A stretch of DNA of 64,000 nt from the NCBI RefSeq assembly GCF_006716675.1, contig NZ_VFPM01000002.1, forward strand, positions 1,240,001 to 1,304,000. Direction: 5' to 3'. The notes below the pieces were generated by a model. It ran no database searches. It saw only the letters and a program-made list of their open reading frames with translations, and was not told the origin of the DNA. This DNA comes from Humibacillus xanthopallidus (GTDB lineage: Bacteria; Actinomycetota; Actinomycetes; Actinomycetales; Dermatophilaceae). A program made the position numbers and the translations under genes. Within the stretch, counting starts at the first letter, position 1. Each line of letters opens with the position of its first letter. Shown in pieces: positions 1-7,857 of this stretch.

Positions 1-67
1 CGCGGCGGTCCTGCCCGAGGGCGACGACAAGGCCGAGGCGCCGGCCGAGGCTCCTGCCGAGGTCTGA
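1..67 (+). CDS. C-terminal end of an unidentified protein (5' end outside window)
   Basis: Only the last 21 codons are visible, in the frame starting at base 2 and ending in TGA at 65-67. The tail is Ala/Glu/Pro-rich (ends EAPAEAPAEV), typical of a disordered C-terminus. In many actinobacteria the genes before dapB are pnp and an M16 peptidase, so one of those is possible, but nothing in these residues decides it. A strong hairpin terminator follows at 92-128. Confidence 0.6.
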   Translation, partial: AAVLPEGDDKAEAPAEAPAEV

Positions 68-91
68 TCCGTCCGGATCTTTCGTTCGTCC

Positions 92-128
92 GAGCGGCCC
101 GTCACCCCACTGGGGTGGCGGGCCGCTC
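92..128 (+). terminator. Hairpin terminator, 17-bp stem
   Basis: GAGCGGCCCGTCACCCC pairs with GGGGTGGCGGGCCGCTC around a three-base loop, with one T.G wobble. It sits between the converging ends of the partial plus-strand gene and the minus-strand gene at 150-1778. No real T-tract follows. The wobble forms only in the plus-strand RNA, so it probably serves the plus-strand gene. Confidence 0.75.
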
Positions 129-149
129 CGCGTTCGGCCCCCTAGCCGG

Positions 150-1778
150 TCAGAAGATCGCGTTGACGACGTTCCAGCCTGTGCCCAGGAGCTGACGCGC
201 CTGCCAGCCGGTCGGCGTGCGCGGGTAGAGCCAGAGACTGCCGGCGCTGTCGCGGGCGACGACATCCGGGACCCGGTTCCCGTCGAGGTCACCGGCGCTC
301 ATCAGGGCTGTCATCGATCCCCAGCCCGTGCCGATGCGTACTCGTGGGAGGAGTCCTCCAGAACCGTTGCCGGGATACAGCCACAGGTAGCCGGTCGCAC
401 GCTCCCGGGCGAGCAGATCTGCGCGTCCGTCGCCGTTGAGATCTCCGGGGCCAGCGAGTGCGTTCATGCTGTTCCACCCGGCGCCCAAGCGCACCCGGGT
501 GCCCCATCCGCCTCTGCCGTTGCCCGGGTAGAGGAACAACTCACCCGTCGACGCACGCCGTGCGAGGAGGTCGACGCGCTGGTCGCCGTTCCAGTCGCCG
601 ACGCCGACGATCCTGTCGAAGATGTTCCAGCCCGTGCCCACGCGGAGGCGAGGCAGCGTCCACCCACCCTTGCCGTTGCCACGGTAGAGCCAGAGGTAGC
701 CGGTGGACGTCTCACGGGCGAGCACGTCGAGGGCGCCGTCGCCACTGAAGTCACCCACGGTCTCCAGCGAGGCGAACGCGCCCCAACCGGAGCCGAGCAG
801 CACTCCGGAGCCGAGACCGCCCGTTCCATTACCGGGATAGAGCCGCAAGGTTCCCGTGGACGTCCAGCGGGCGAGGATGTCGTTCTTCCAGTCGCCGGTG
901 AAGTCGGCGGTGCTGTTGGACAGCGTCGCCGGCGGAGCGGGGAAGGACGTGAAGGCATACGGCTCGCACGTGCGGTCGTAGTCGCGCGTCGCATCCCACC
1001 ACTGCGACAGGTAGGGGCGACCTCCTGAGAAGCTCGGCTGCGTGCACCGGTCCAGCGCCTCGGTCGGGTAGTCGAGGGTGCCCGCCGTGGCCCACACCGG
1101 CACGCCGGGCAGCCACCACGACCCCGTGATCGACCGCCAGCCGGAGGTGTTGGAGTAGACCCCGTAGCCGAAGCCCGCGTCCTTGAGCCCTCGCATGATC
1201 CCTTCGATGACGTAACGGTTCTCGAGGCGCTGGACGAGTGAGGCCGTCGGCCACGGCTGCGCACTGCGTGGCTCGACGTCGATCCACACGACCGGCGGAC
1301 GCCACGCGATGCGCTTGAGGCTCGCGGCGGCATACATCGCCTCGGCGTAGCCGACGTTGGACAGCTGCGCCGCCCGCGTCGAGGACTTCCACGGCCCGCT
1401 TGCCCCATGGCTCGTCAGCTGGGCTGCGGTCGGGAAGGCGGCCATCGTGTACGCGTGTGCGGGAGTGGAGTTGCTCCGAACCCACGCGATCTGGCTTGCC
1501 AGGCAAGGGTTCTCGGTGAAGGGCAGACCTTTTGTCAGCCCCACCACGACGAAGCCAGTGGTCGTCGGAGGCATCGGGAGCCCATAGCCCCCGACGCTGG
1601 TCGGGCACTGGGGCCACGAGATGTCGTGGCCGTACTTCACCGCGGCCTGCGCTCTCGGCGCGGCGCCGATCCCGACGACCCCCATGACGAGGGCCAGTGT
1701 GGCGAGACAGGCGATCACGGTGGACACGCGTCGACGGCTCTGACGACGGGTCCGCACGGTGTGCTGGTTCAAGGGCAT
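150..1778 (-). CDS. Secreted GH25-like (DUF1906-type) domain protein with FG-GAP/VCBS repeats
   Basis: 542 aa. The start is the ATG at 1778 because GGGAGGA lies just upstream; a longer frame reaching 1844 has no such site. Residues 1-45 form a signal peptide with a twin-Arg-rich n-region and cleavage after AQA. The mature N-terminus has the DISWPQC motif of the glycoside-hydrolase-like Rv2525c/DUF1906 fold, extending to about residue 260. From about residue 290 five repeats of about 50 residues follow, each with a calcium-loop-like DxNGDGxxD and a YPGNG turn: an FG-GAP beta-propeller-type region. Likely role is binding or acting on the cell wall or an extracellular polymer; the activity is inferred, not shown. 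It converges with the partial gene at 1-67 and diverges from dapB. Confidence 0.8.
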   Translation of the reverse strand: MPLNQHTVRTRRQSRRRVSTVIACLATLALVMGVVGIGAAPRAQAAVKYGHDISWPQCPTSVGGYGLPMPPTTTGFVVVGLTKGLPFTENPCLASQIAWVRSNSTPAHAYTMAAFPTAAQLTSHGASGPWKSSTRAAQLSNVGYAEAMYAAASLKRIAWRPPVVWIDVEPRSAQPWPTASLVQRLENRYVIEGIMRGLKDAGFGYGVYSNTSGWRSITGSWWLPGVPVWATAGTLDYPTEALDRCTQPSFSGGRPYLSQWWDATRDYDRTCEPYAFTSFPAPPATLSNSTADFTGDWKNDILARWTSTGTLRLYPGNGTGGLGSGVLLGSGWGAFASLETVGDFSGDGALDVLARETSTGYLWLYRGNGKGGWTLPRLRVGTGWNIFDRIVGVGDWNGDQRVDLLARRASTGELFLYPGNGRGGWGTRVRLGAGWNSMNALAGPGDLNGDGRADLLARERATGYLWLYPGNGSGGLLPRVRIGTGWGSMTALMSAGDLDGNRVPDVVARDSAGSLWLYPRTPTGWQARQLLGTGWNVVNAIF

Positions 1779-1888
1779 GTGGACCACTTCCTCCCTTTTC
1801 AGTGTGCGCCGGGGAGGCAACGTCGTCAGCCGGTTGTGAGACAAGAGTCCGTATGCCGTCCGGCCGGGTCGCGGGGGGTCGCGGTCGT

Positions 1889-1894
1889 TACGCT
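1889..1894 (+). promoter_or_regulatory. -10 element TACGCT of dapB (leaderless)
   Basis: TACGCT matches TAnnnT and ends 7 bases before the GTG start of dapB, so transcription would start at or next to the start codon. There is no Shine-Dalgarno sequence in the gap. No convincing -35 element. Confidence 0.55.
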
Positions 1895-1901
1895 GGGCCG
1901 C

Positions 1902-2705
1902 GTGGGCGACACGGCGGACAGAACTGGCACGACGGGCACGACTCGACCCATCACGGTGGCCGTGATCGGCGCGAGTGGACGCATGGGGTCGGAAGCCGTT
2001 CGGGCCATCGAGTCGGCCGAGGGCCTCGTCGTCGTGGGGGCCTACGGCTCCGGCGACGAGCTGGGAGACCTCGCCGGTGCCGACGTCGCCGTCGAGCTGA
2101 CCGTGCCGGCGGCGTCACCCGGCAACGTCGCGCACTGCGTGGAGCGTGGAGTGCACGTCGTCGTCGGCACGACCGGCTGGGACGAGACCCGGGTCGAGAC
2201 CCTCCGTCGCCAGCTCGCCGAGGCGCCCCCGGCGAGCAGCGGTGCCGGTGTGGGCGTGCTCATCGCCCCGAACTTCGCCATCGGGGCCCTGCTCATGATG
2301 GCCTTCGCCGCCAAGGCCGCCCCCTTCTTCGAGTCGGTCGAGGTCATCGAGCTGCACCACCCGGCGAAGGTCGACGCGCCCTCCGGCACGGCGGTGCGCA
2401 CCGCAGCGATGATCGCCCGGGCGCGCGAGGACGCGGGCACCCCGTCGGCGCCCGACGCGACGACCCACGACCCCGACGGTGCCCGCGGGGCCCGGGTGGA
2501 CGGCATACCGGTGCACTCGGTACGGCTGCGCGGCCTCACGGCCCACCAGGAGGTGCTGCTCGGCAACGCGGGGGAGCAGCTGACCCTGCGGCACGACTCG
2601 TTCGACCGCGGGTCGTTTATGCCCGGGGTCGTCGCGGCTGTGCGGTCGGTCGCCGACCACCCCGGCCTGACCGTCGGCCTCGAGCACTACCTCGGCCTCA
2701 CCTGA
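1902..2705 (+). CDS. dapB: 4-hydroxy-tetrahydrodipicolinate reductase
   Basis: 267 aa. Reduces hydroxy-tetrahydrodipicolinate with NAD(P)H in the diaminopimelate/lysine pathway, in the cytosol. The Rossmann motif GASGRMG is at residues 23-29. The substrate-binding and catalytic segment ELHHPAKVDAPSGTA and the C-terminal domain are present, and the length is normal for the family. The open frame extends far upstream, but homology starts near the GTG at 1902 and a TAnnnT element lies 7 bases before it, so I chose that start. The next pathway enzyme, dapA, lies at 10838, separated by paa and folate genes. Confidence 0.95.
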   Translation: MGDTADRTGTTGTTRPITVAVIGASGRMGSEAVRAIESAEGLVVVGAYGSGDELGDLAGADVAVELTVPAASPGNVAHCVERGVHVVVGTTGWDETRVETLRRQLAEAPPASSGAGVGVLIAPNFAIGALLMMAFAAKAAPFFESVEVIELHHPAKVDAPSGTAVRTAAMIARAREDAGTPSAPDATTHDPDGARGARVDGIPVHSVRLRGLTAHQEVLLGNAGEQLTLRHDSFDRGSFMPGVVAAVRSVADHPGLTVGLEHYLGLT

Positions 2706-2795
2706 CCCGCTCGTCCGGGGCCGCGTCGGACGTGGCGTCACGGGGTACGTCGCTCTCGTGGGACGACGGTGTCCCGCCCGACGAGGAGGACCACC

Positions 2796-2939
2796 ATGAG
2801 CGGTCAGGCTGCACCGATCGACCCGATCAACGCCAACCCCGAGTCCCCGTGCACGTGCGACAACTGCCCGGAGGGGTGCTCGTGCGACACGTGCACGTGC
2901 GAGGACTGCACCTGCGCCAACTGCGCCCACTCCGCCTGA
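2796..2939 (+). CDS. Metallothionein-like cysteine-rich miniprotein
   Basis: 47 aa, starting at ATG 2796 with a perfect GAGGAGGA ribosome site 5 bases upstream. Ten of the last 29 residues are cysteines (positions 19, 21, 24, 28, 30, 33, 35, 38, 40, 43), arranged as alternating CxC, CxxC and CxxxC. The first 18 residues are polar and lack Cys. There is no signal peptide, so a cytosolic protein. The pattern is that of a metallothionein binding Zn, Cu or Cd in thiolate clusters; the metal is unknown. It does not resemble the mycobacterial MymT sequence. It lies 90 bases after dapB, and the convergent neighbour is a GNAT with a His-rich tail. It could alternatively be a small Zn-finger-like adaptor. 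Confidence 0.8.
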   Translation: MSGQAAPIDPINANPESPCTCDNCPEGCSCDTCTCEDCTCANCAHSA

Positions 2940-2947
2940 GACTGCAG

Positions 2948-2973
2948 GCCGCCCGTCCGTCCCGGTCGGGCGG
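2948..2973 (+). terminator. Possible short hairpin after the miniprotein gene
   Basis: CCGCCCG and CGGGCGG can form a 7-bp stem over an 11-base loop shortly after the miniprotein stop. No T-tract. The remaining spacer to 3117 is G+C-rich and shows nothing else recognisable. Confidence 0.35.
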
Positions 2974-3117
2974 TCAGATCGGTCGGGACGGCGGCGGAGG
3001 GTTCAGCCACAGCCGCGGGCTCCTCGGGGCCGAGCGGCCCGAGGGGCCCCAGCGGCCCGAGCGGCTGGTCGGCACTGCTCGGGCTCGCATCCGGCGGATC
3101 GGGCGGATCTTGCCGGC

Positions 3118-3750
3118 TCACTCCGCCTCCGGGGCCAGGCCGGCCGACAGGCGCACCTCCCGCGCCGTCGAGCCCTCTGCGTCGACAACCCGCTCGCGGT
3201 GCGCGCCGTCGGTATCGAGGCCGGCCGCGGTGAGGAAGGCTCTGGTGTGGTCGTCCGTCGCGAGCACCCAGGCCGCGAGCACGTGGCGGTCCCGTCCCCG
3301 GGCCGTGTCGACCGCGGCGTGGAGCAGCCGCGAGCCGTGGCCCTGCCGGCGTGCCTCCGGATGCACCGCGAGCACGAGCAGCTCGGCGATCTCCTGCCCG
3401 TCCGGGTCTGACGACGGGCCGACCGCGGCGAGGCCGACGACCTGCTCGCCCGCGCAGGCGACGAGGAGCACGTGGTCGCGCGACGGCGCGTTCGTCAGCG
3501 ACTCGCGCCACGCGTTGGCGAAGGCCCGGGGCTCGAACTGCGCGAGGACCTGCTCGCCCAGCGTGCCGGCATACGCCTCGCGGTAGACGACGGCCTGCAC
3601 GAGGCCGACAGCGGGCGCGTCGCTCACCCGGGCGATGCGCACGCTCGCGTCCGCGACGGGACCTCGCTCCGACCCGTGGTCGTGCCCGTGGTCGTGCCCG
3701 TGGTCGGGGGAGTGGTCCTGCGGGAGGGGCGTCTGCTCGTCGTGTGCCAC
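3118..3750 (-). CDS. GNAT-family N-acetyltransferase with His-rich N-terminus
   Basis: 210 aa from a GTG start at 3750. Residues 1-30 contain a [11 protein letters not shown] stretch, written in DNA as three near-identical 12-bp units (3673-3708), followed by a single GNAT domain (about 35-205). The acetyl-CoA loop [10 protein letters not shown] and the preceding beta-strand ([11 protein letters not shown]) are clear. Substrate unknown. The His/Asp-rich tail is a plausible Zn/Ni/Cu-binding segment, as seen in metal-handling proteins, but this is inference. The gene converges with the metallothionein-like gene and diverges from paaA. Confidence 0.85.
   Translation of the reverse strand: MAHDEQTPLPQDHSPDHGHDHGHDHGSERGPVADASVRIARVSDAPAVGLVQAVVYREAYAGTLGEQVLAQFEPRAFANAWRESLTNAPSRDHVLLVACAGEQVVGLAAVGPSSDPDGQEIAELLVLAVHPEARRQGHGSRLLHAAVDTARGRDRHVLAAWVLATDDHTRAFLTAAGLDTDGAHRERVVDAEGSTAREVRLSAGLAPEAE
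3673..3708 (-). repeat. 12-bp tandem repeat coding the His-rich tail
   Basis: CCCGTGGTCGTG occurs twice exactly and a third time with changes. On the minus strand it codes HDHG units of the GNAT N-terminus. Confidence 0.85.
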
Positions 3751-3808
3751 CCCGGCATCCTCTCAGGCGCGGTCAGCCGCGCCGTCAGGGCGCCACGCAC
3801 CCCCGGCT

Positions 3809-3838
3809 TTGGACGCGGACCCACCGGTCTCGCATACT
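3809..3838 (+). promoter_or_regulatory. Candidate paa operon promoter
   Basis: TTGGAC (3809-3814) and CATACT (3833-3838) are spaced 18 bases apart. The -10 element ends 6 bases before the paaA ATG, so the operon mRNA is probably leaderless. No PaaR-type palindrome was recognised. Confidence 0.45.
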
Positions 3839-3844
3839 GGACGT

Positions 3845-4900
3845 ATGTATGGCAATGACGTCATCGACCCGAACGTGCCGCTCAACGCCGCCGAGACCGC
3901 GGCCTACGACGAGGCGGCCGCCCATGTCGAGGGGCGGGCGGTCGGCGAGGCGTCCCAGGGTGGGTTCGACGCCCTCATCGCGGCCGACCAGCGCATCGAG
4001 CCCCGTGACGCGATGCCGGAGAAGTACCGCGAGACCCTCATCCGCCAGATCGCCCAGCACGCCCACTCCGAGATCATAGGCATGCAGCCCGAGGGCAACT
4101 GGATCACCCGGGCACCGTCGTTGCGCCGCAAGGCGATCCTCATCGCCAAGGTGCAGGACGAGGCGGGCCACGGGCTCTACCTCTACAGCGCCGCCGAGAC
4201 GCTCGGCGTCGACCGCGCCGAGCTGCTCGACCGGCTCCACGACGGCAAGCAGAAGTACTCCTCCATCTTCAACTACCCGACGCTGACGTGGGCCGACTGC
4301 GGCGCCATCGGCTGGCTCGTCGACGGCGCGGCCATCATGAACCAGGTGCCGCTCTGCCGCTGCTCCTACGGCCCGTACGCCCGCGCCATGATCCGGGTCT
4401 GCAAGGAGGAGAGCTTCCACCAGCGGCAGGGCTTCGAGATCCTATGGACCCTCATGCGCGGCACCGAGGCGCAGCAGGCGATGGCCCAGGACGCCGCCGA
4501 CCGGTGGTGGTGGCCGGCCCTCGCGATGTTCGGCCCGCCCGACACCGGTGAGGCCGCCAAGGGCGGTGGCCACACCGAGCAGTCGATGGCCTGGGGCATC
4601 AAGCGCTTCGCCAACGACGACCTGCGCCAGAAGTTCGTCGACATGATGGTGCCGCAGGCCGACAAGCTCGGCATCGTGCTACCTGACCCCGACCTGCGCT
4701 GGAACGAGGAGCGCGGTCACTACGACTTCGGCGAGATCGACTGGGACGAGTTCTGGCGCGTGCTGCGCGGCGACGGGCCCTGCAACGCCGAACGCATCGA
4801 GCACCGCCGGAGCGCCCACGAGGAGGGCGCGTGGGTGCGTGAGGCAGCCACGGCGTATGCCGCCAAGCAGGCTTCCCGACGACAGGAGAGTGCCGCGTGA
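3845..4900 (+). CDS. paaA: 1,2-phenylacetyl-CoA epoxidase subunit PaaA
   Basis: 351 aa. Catalytic di-iron subunit of the multicomponent oxygenase that epoxidises phenylacetyl-CoA. The carboxylate/His iron ligands appear in [11 protein letters not shown] and in [12 protein letters not shown], and the family segment NYPTLTWAD is present. The start is ATG 3845, matching the usual N-terminus and lying 6 bases after CATACT. First gene of paaABCDE; its last four bases (GTGA) overlap the start of paaB. Later genes of the pathway (paaG, paaZ, paaK) are not in this window. Confidence 0.96.
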   Translation: MYGNDVIDPNVPLNAAETAAYDEAAAHVEGRAVGEASQGGFDALIAADQRIEPRDAMPEKYRETLIRQIAQHAHSEIIGMQPEGNWITRAPSLRRKAILIAKVQDEAGHGLYLYSAAETLGVDRAELLDRLHDGKQKYSSIFNYPTLTWADCGAIGWLVDGAAIMNQVPLCRCSYGPYARAMIRVCKEESFHQRQGFEILWTLMRGTEAQQAMAQDAADRWWWPALAMFGPPDTGEAAKGGGHTEQSMAWGIKRFANDDLRQKFVDMMVPQADKLGIVLPDPDLRWNEERGHYDFGEIDWDEFWRVLRGDGPCNAERIEHRRSAHEEGAWVREAATAYAAKQASRRQESAA

Positions 4901-5307
4901 GCGGAGCGTCGACCCCGCCCGCCGAGCCGGCCACCGACACGGCCACCCCGGCTGCCGCCACCGCAGCCGGCACGGTTGCCGGCACGGTTGCCGACACGGT
5001 TGCCGACACCCCGCAGGCGCCCCCCGAGCGGAGCTGGCCGCTGTGGGAGGTCTTCGTCCGTGGCAAGCGGGGGCTCTCGCACGTGCACGCCGGGTCGCTG
5101 CACGCCCCGGACGCCTTGTTCGCGCTGCGCAACGCCCGCGACGTCTACACCCGTCGCCAGGAAGGCGTCTCGATCTGGGTCGTGCGCGCCGACGACATCA
5201 CGGCGAGCAGCCCCGACGAGAAGGACTCGTTCTTCGACCCGGCGGCCGACAAGATCTATCGCCACCCGACGTTCTACGACGTCCCTGACGACGTCGAGTA
5301 CCTGTGA
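4897..5307 (+). CDS. paaB: 1,2-phenylacetyl-CoA epoxidase subunit PaaB
   Basis: 136 aa, GTG start inside the paaA stop (GTGA). The PaaB core, a small subunit bridging the epoxidase complex, begins at about residue 45 ([26 protein letters not shown]) and runs to the end. The family is usually about 95 aa; here about 42 extra N-terminal residues, rich in Ala, Thr and Pro, include a four-unit 12-bp DNA repeat (AGTV/ADTV). The extension looks disordered and is probably not needed for the fold. An internal start is not obvious, and translational coupling favours the long form. Confidence 0.94.
   Translation: MSGASTPPAEPATDTATPAAATAAGTVAGTVADTVADTPQAPPERSWPLWEVFVRGKRGLSHVHAGSLHAPDALFALRNARDVYTRRQEGVSIWVVRADDITASSPDEKDSFFDPAADKIYRHPTFYDVPDDVEYL
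4964..5010 (+). repeat. 12-bp in-frame tandem repeat in paaB
   Basis: About four copies of a GCCGRCACGGTT-type unit in the disordered N-terminal extension of PaaB. Copies differ by a G/A change that alternates Gly and Asp. Confidence 0.75.
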
Positions 5308-6149
5308 ACGCCGACGTGAGCCCCGTGAACTCCGCCAACGCCCCGTCCGAGTCCGAGGAGGCGCTGCCCGGCGCCGCCGAGAACGGACCGACGGGGGAGC
5401 GCCCCGAGGCTGCCTACCTCCTCGGGCTCGCCGACGACGCCATGGTCTACGCCCAGCGCCTCTCCGAGTGGATGACGAACGCCCCGCAGATCGAGGAGGA
5501 CATGGCGCTCGGCAACATCGCCCTCGACCTGCTCGGCCAGGCGCGCGCGCTCTACCCCTACATCGGCTCCATCGACGGCACGGGCCGTGGCGAGGACGAC
5601 TACGCGATGCTGCGCGACGAGCGCGACTGGCGCAACGTGCATCTCGTCGAGCAGGAGCGCGGCGACTTCGCCGACGAGATGGCGCGGCTCCTCTGGTTCT
5701 CCGCTTACCAGGTCGAGCTGCACACGGCTCTCACCGGGTCGTCCGACGACGTCGTCGTCGGTGTCGCCGGCAAGGCGCTCAAGGAGGTGCGCTACCACCT
5801 CGACCACGCCTCCCTCTGGGTCGTGCGCCTCGGTGACGGCACTGCGGAGTCGCACCGCCGCATGAAGGCCGCCCTCGAGCGCGTGCAGCCCCATCTCGCC
5901 GAGCTGTTCGACGACGACGATGCGTCGGTCACGGCGGCCGAGCTGGGAGTCGGGGTGCTTCCCTCGAGCCTGCACGACGGCGTGGTCGCTCGGGTGCGCC
6001 GCGTCGTCCAGGAGGCGACGCTGACCCTGCCCGACGCCTCTCCGTGGCGCTCTCGCGGTGGCCGCGCCGGCATCCACTCGAGGCCCATGGGCTACCTCCT
6101 CGCCGAGATGCAGCACATCGCGCGGTCGCACCCCGGCGCCACGTGGTGA
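5304..6149 (+). CDS. paaC: 1,2-phenylacetyl-CoA epoxidase subunit PaaC
   Basis: 281 aa; GTG start overlaps the paaB stop as GTGA. Structural, di-iron-like helical subunit that pairs with PaaA. Family hallmarks are LLGLADDAMVYAQRLSEW, EEDMALGNIALDLLGQA and the helix around KEVRYHLDHASLWVVRLGDGT. The first 25-30 residues are an acidic/Pro-rich extension; internal GTG codons at 5316 and 5325 could also start the protein. Its stop shares one base with the paaD ATG. Confidence 0.95.
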   Translation: MNADVSPVNSANAPSESEEALPGAAENGPTGERPEAAYLLGLADDAMVYAQRLSEWMTNAPQIEEDMALGNIALDLLGQARALYPYIGSIDGTGRGEDDYAMLRDERDWRNVHLVEQERGDFADEMARLLWFSAYQVELHTALTGSSDDVVVGVAGKALKEVRYHLDHASLWVVRLGDGTAESHRRMKAALERVQPHLAELFDDDDASVTAAELGVGVLPSSLHDGVVARVRRVVQEATLTLPDASPWRSRGGRAGIHSRPMGYLLAEMQHIARSHPGATW

Positions 6150-6661
6150 TGGCTGTGGCAGTGGAATCGCCTGTCGCGCAAGCGATCTCGCGCATCCCCG
6201 ACCCGGAGGTCCCGGTCATCACGATCGCCGAGCTCGGCATCCTGCGCGACGTCGACGTCGACGAGCAGACGCACACCGTCGTCGTGACGATCACCCCGAC
6301 CTACAGCGGGTGCCCCGCGATGGAGGCGATCGCGTCACGCATCGTCTTCGAGGCCCGCGAGCAGGGGTATGCCGCCGACGTCCGCACGCAGCTGTCGCCG
6401 GCCTGGACGACCGACTGGATGACGGACGAGGGCCGGGCTGCCCTGCAGCGCTTCGGCATCGCCCCGCCGGGGCCTGTGTCAGGGTCCGAGGCGGAGGGCC
6501 GCGGGCCCGTTGCGGTCCGCCTCCAGCGACACGTCGTCGCGTGCCCCCGCTGCGGCTCCACCGACACGACCGAGATCGCCCACTTCGGCTCGACCGCGTG
6601 CAAGGCCCTGCGCCGCTGCTCCGCGTGCCTCGAGCCCTTCGACGAGTTCAAGGCCATCTGA
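6149..6661 (+). CDS. paaD: Phenylacetate degradation protein PaaD (MIP18/DUF59 family)
   Basis: 170 aa. Start ATG 6149 overlaps the paaC TGA by one base. An N-terminal DUF59/MIP18 domain (DPEVPVITIAELGILRDV, SGCPAMEAI) is followed by a C-terminal zinc-ribbon-like region with CPRCGS and CSAC cysteine pairs (about residues 133-163). Family knowledge: PaaD is needed for epoxidase function, probably in iron-sulfur cluster maturation or delivery. Confidence 0.94.
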   Translation: MAVAVESPVAQAISRIPDPEVPVITIAELGILRDVDVDEQTHTVVVTITPTYSGCPAMEAIASRIVFEAREQGYAADVRTQLSPAWTTDWMTDEGRAALQRFGIAPPGPVSGSEAEGRGPVAVRLQRHVVACPRCGSTDTTEIAHFGSTACKALRRCSACLEPFDEFKAI

Positions 6662-7855
6662 ATGACCGACGTCACCACCCCCACCGACGAGACCGTCGGC
6701 CAGCCCGCTCCGCCCGCAGCCGCAGACGCGGGCGCGGCCGCCAACGCAGCGGCGCCGGCGGCGGTGCGCCACCGGGCCCGCTTCCACCCCCTCACCGTCG
6801 CGGCGGTCGAGCGCCTCACCGATGACGCCGTCGCCGTCACCTTCGCGGTGCCGGACGAGCTGGTCGAGGAGTACCGCTTCGAGCCGGGCCAGCACCTCAC
6901 CGTCCGGGCGAGCATCCACGGCGAGGAGGTGCGCCAGTCCTACTCGATCTGCCAGTCGCGCGGCGCTGCCGGCATGGAGCACCTGCGTCGGGTCGCCGTC
7001 GCGCGCGTGCCCGAGGGCCGCATGTCGACCTTCCTCAACGACGTCGTCGCACCGGGCGACGTGCTCGACGTCATGACCCCGCTCGGGTCCTTCACGTGCC
7101 CGACCCAGCCGGACGGCATACGTCACCACGTCGCGATCGCCGCGGGCTCGGGCATCACGCCCGTCATCGCCCTGCTGACGACGGCGCTCGAGGAGGAGCC
7201 GGGCTCGCGCGCGACGCTGCTCTTCGGCAACCGGCGCACGAGCTCGATCATGTTCCTCGAGGAGCTCGAGGACCTCAAGAACCGCTTCCCGGGTCGCTTC
7301 CAGCTCATCACGGTGCTCTCGCGCGAGGCGCAGGACGTCGAGCTCTTCCACGGCCGGCTTGACCGCGAGCGGCTCGAGGCCATCCTCGGCGCGCTCGTGC
7401 CGATCGACCAGGTCGACGAGTGGTACCTCTGCGGCCCGTTCGGCATGGTGACCGGCGCCGAGGAGCTGCTCCTCGAGCGTGGTGTCGACCCCGGCCACGT
7501 GCACCACGAGATCTTCCACGTCGATGACGGCACCGCGCCGAAGCGACCCGTCGTCGTCGACACGGGAGCGCCGCCCGAGGCCACCGTCACCATCAACCTC
7601 GACGGGCGCACGACCGTCATCCCGATGCCGAGCCGCGAGGAGACCATCCTCGACGCGACGCTGCGTGTGCGACCGGACGCCCCGTACTCGTGCACCGGTG
7701 GCGTGTGCGGCACGTGCCGGGCGCGCGTCGTCGCGGGGGAGGTGCGGATGGACCGCAACTACGCCCTCGAGCCCGAGGAGGTCGCGGCCGGCATCGTGCT
7801 CGCCTGCCAGAGCCACCCCGTGACCGACGCGGTCAGCCTCGACTACGACGCCTGA
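6662..7855 (+). CDS. paaE: 1,2-phenylacetyl-CoA epoxidase reductase PaaE
   Basis: 397 aa; ATG follows directly on the paaD stop. Electron-transfer subunit passing NADPH electrons to PaaA. After about 35 Ala-rich residues come an FAD domain (RQSYSICQS), an NAD(P) domain (AAGSGITPVIAL, CGPFGMV) and a C-terminal plant-type 2Fe-2S ferredoxin domain with ligands in YSCTGGVCGTCRA and a distal LACQSHP. The length is somewhat long because of the N-terminal tail. Confidence 0.95.
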   Translation: MTDVTTPTDETVGQPAPPAAADAGAAANAAAPAAVRHRARFHPLTVAAVERLTDDAVAVTFAVPDELVEEYRFEPGQHLTVRASIHGEEVRQSYSICQSRGAAGMEHLRRVAVARVPEGRMSTFLNDVVAPGDVLDVMTPLGSFTCPTQPDGIRHHVAIAAGSGITPVIALLTTALEEEPGSRATLLFGNRRTSSIMFLEELEDLKNRFPGRFQLITVLSREAQDVELFHGRLDRERLEAILGALVPIDQVDEWYLCGPFGMVTGAEELLLERGVDPGHVHHEIFHVDDGTAPKRPVVVDTGAPPEATVTINLDGRTTVIPMPSREETILDATLRVRPDAPYSCTGGVCGTCRARVVAGEVRMDRNYALEPEEVAAGIVLACQSHPVTDAVSLDYDA

Positions 7856-7857
7856 CG

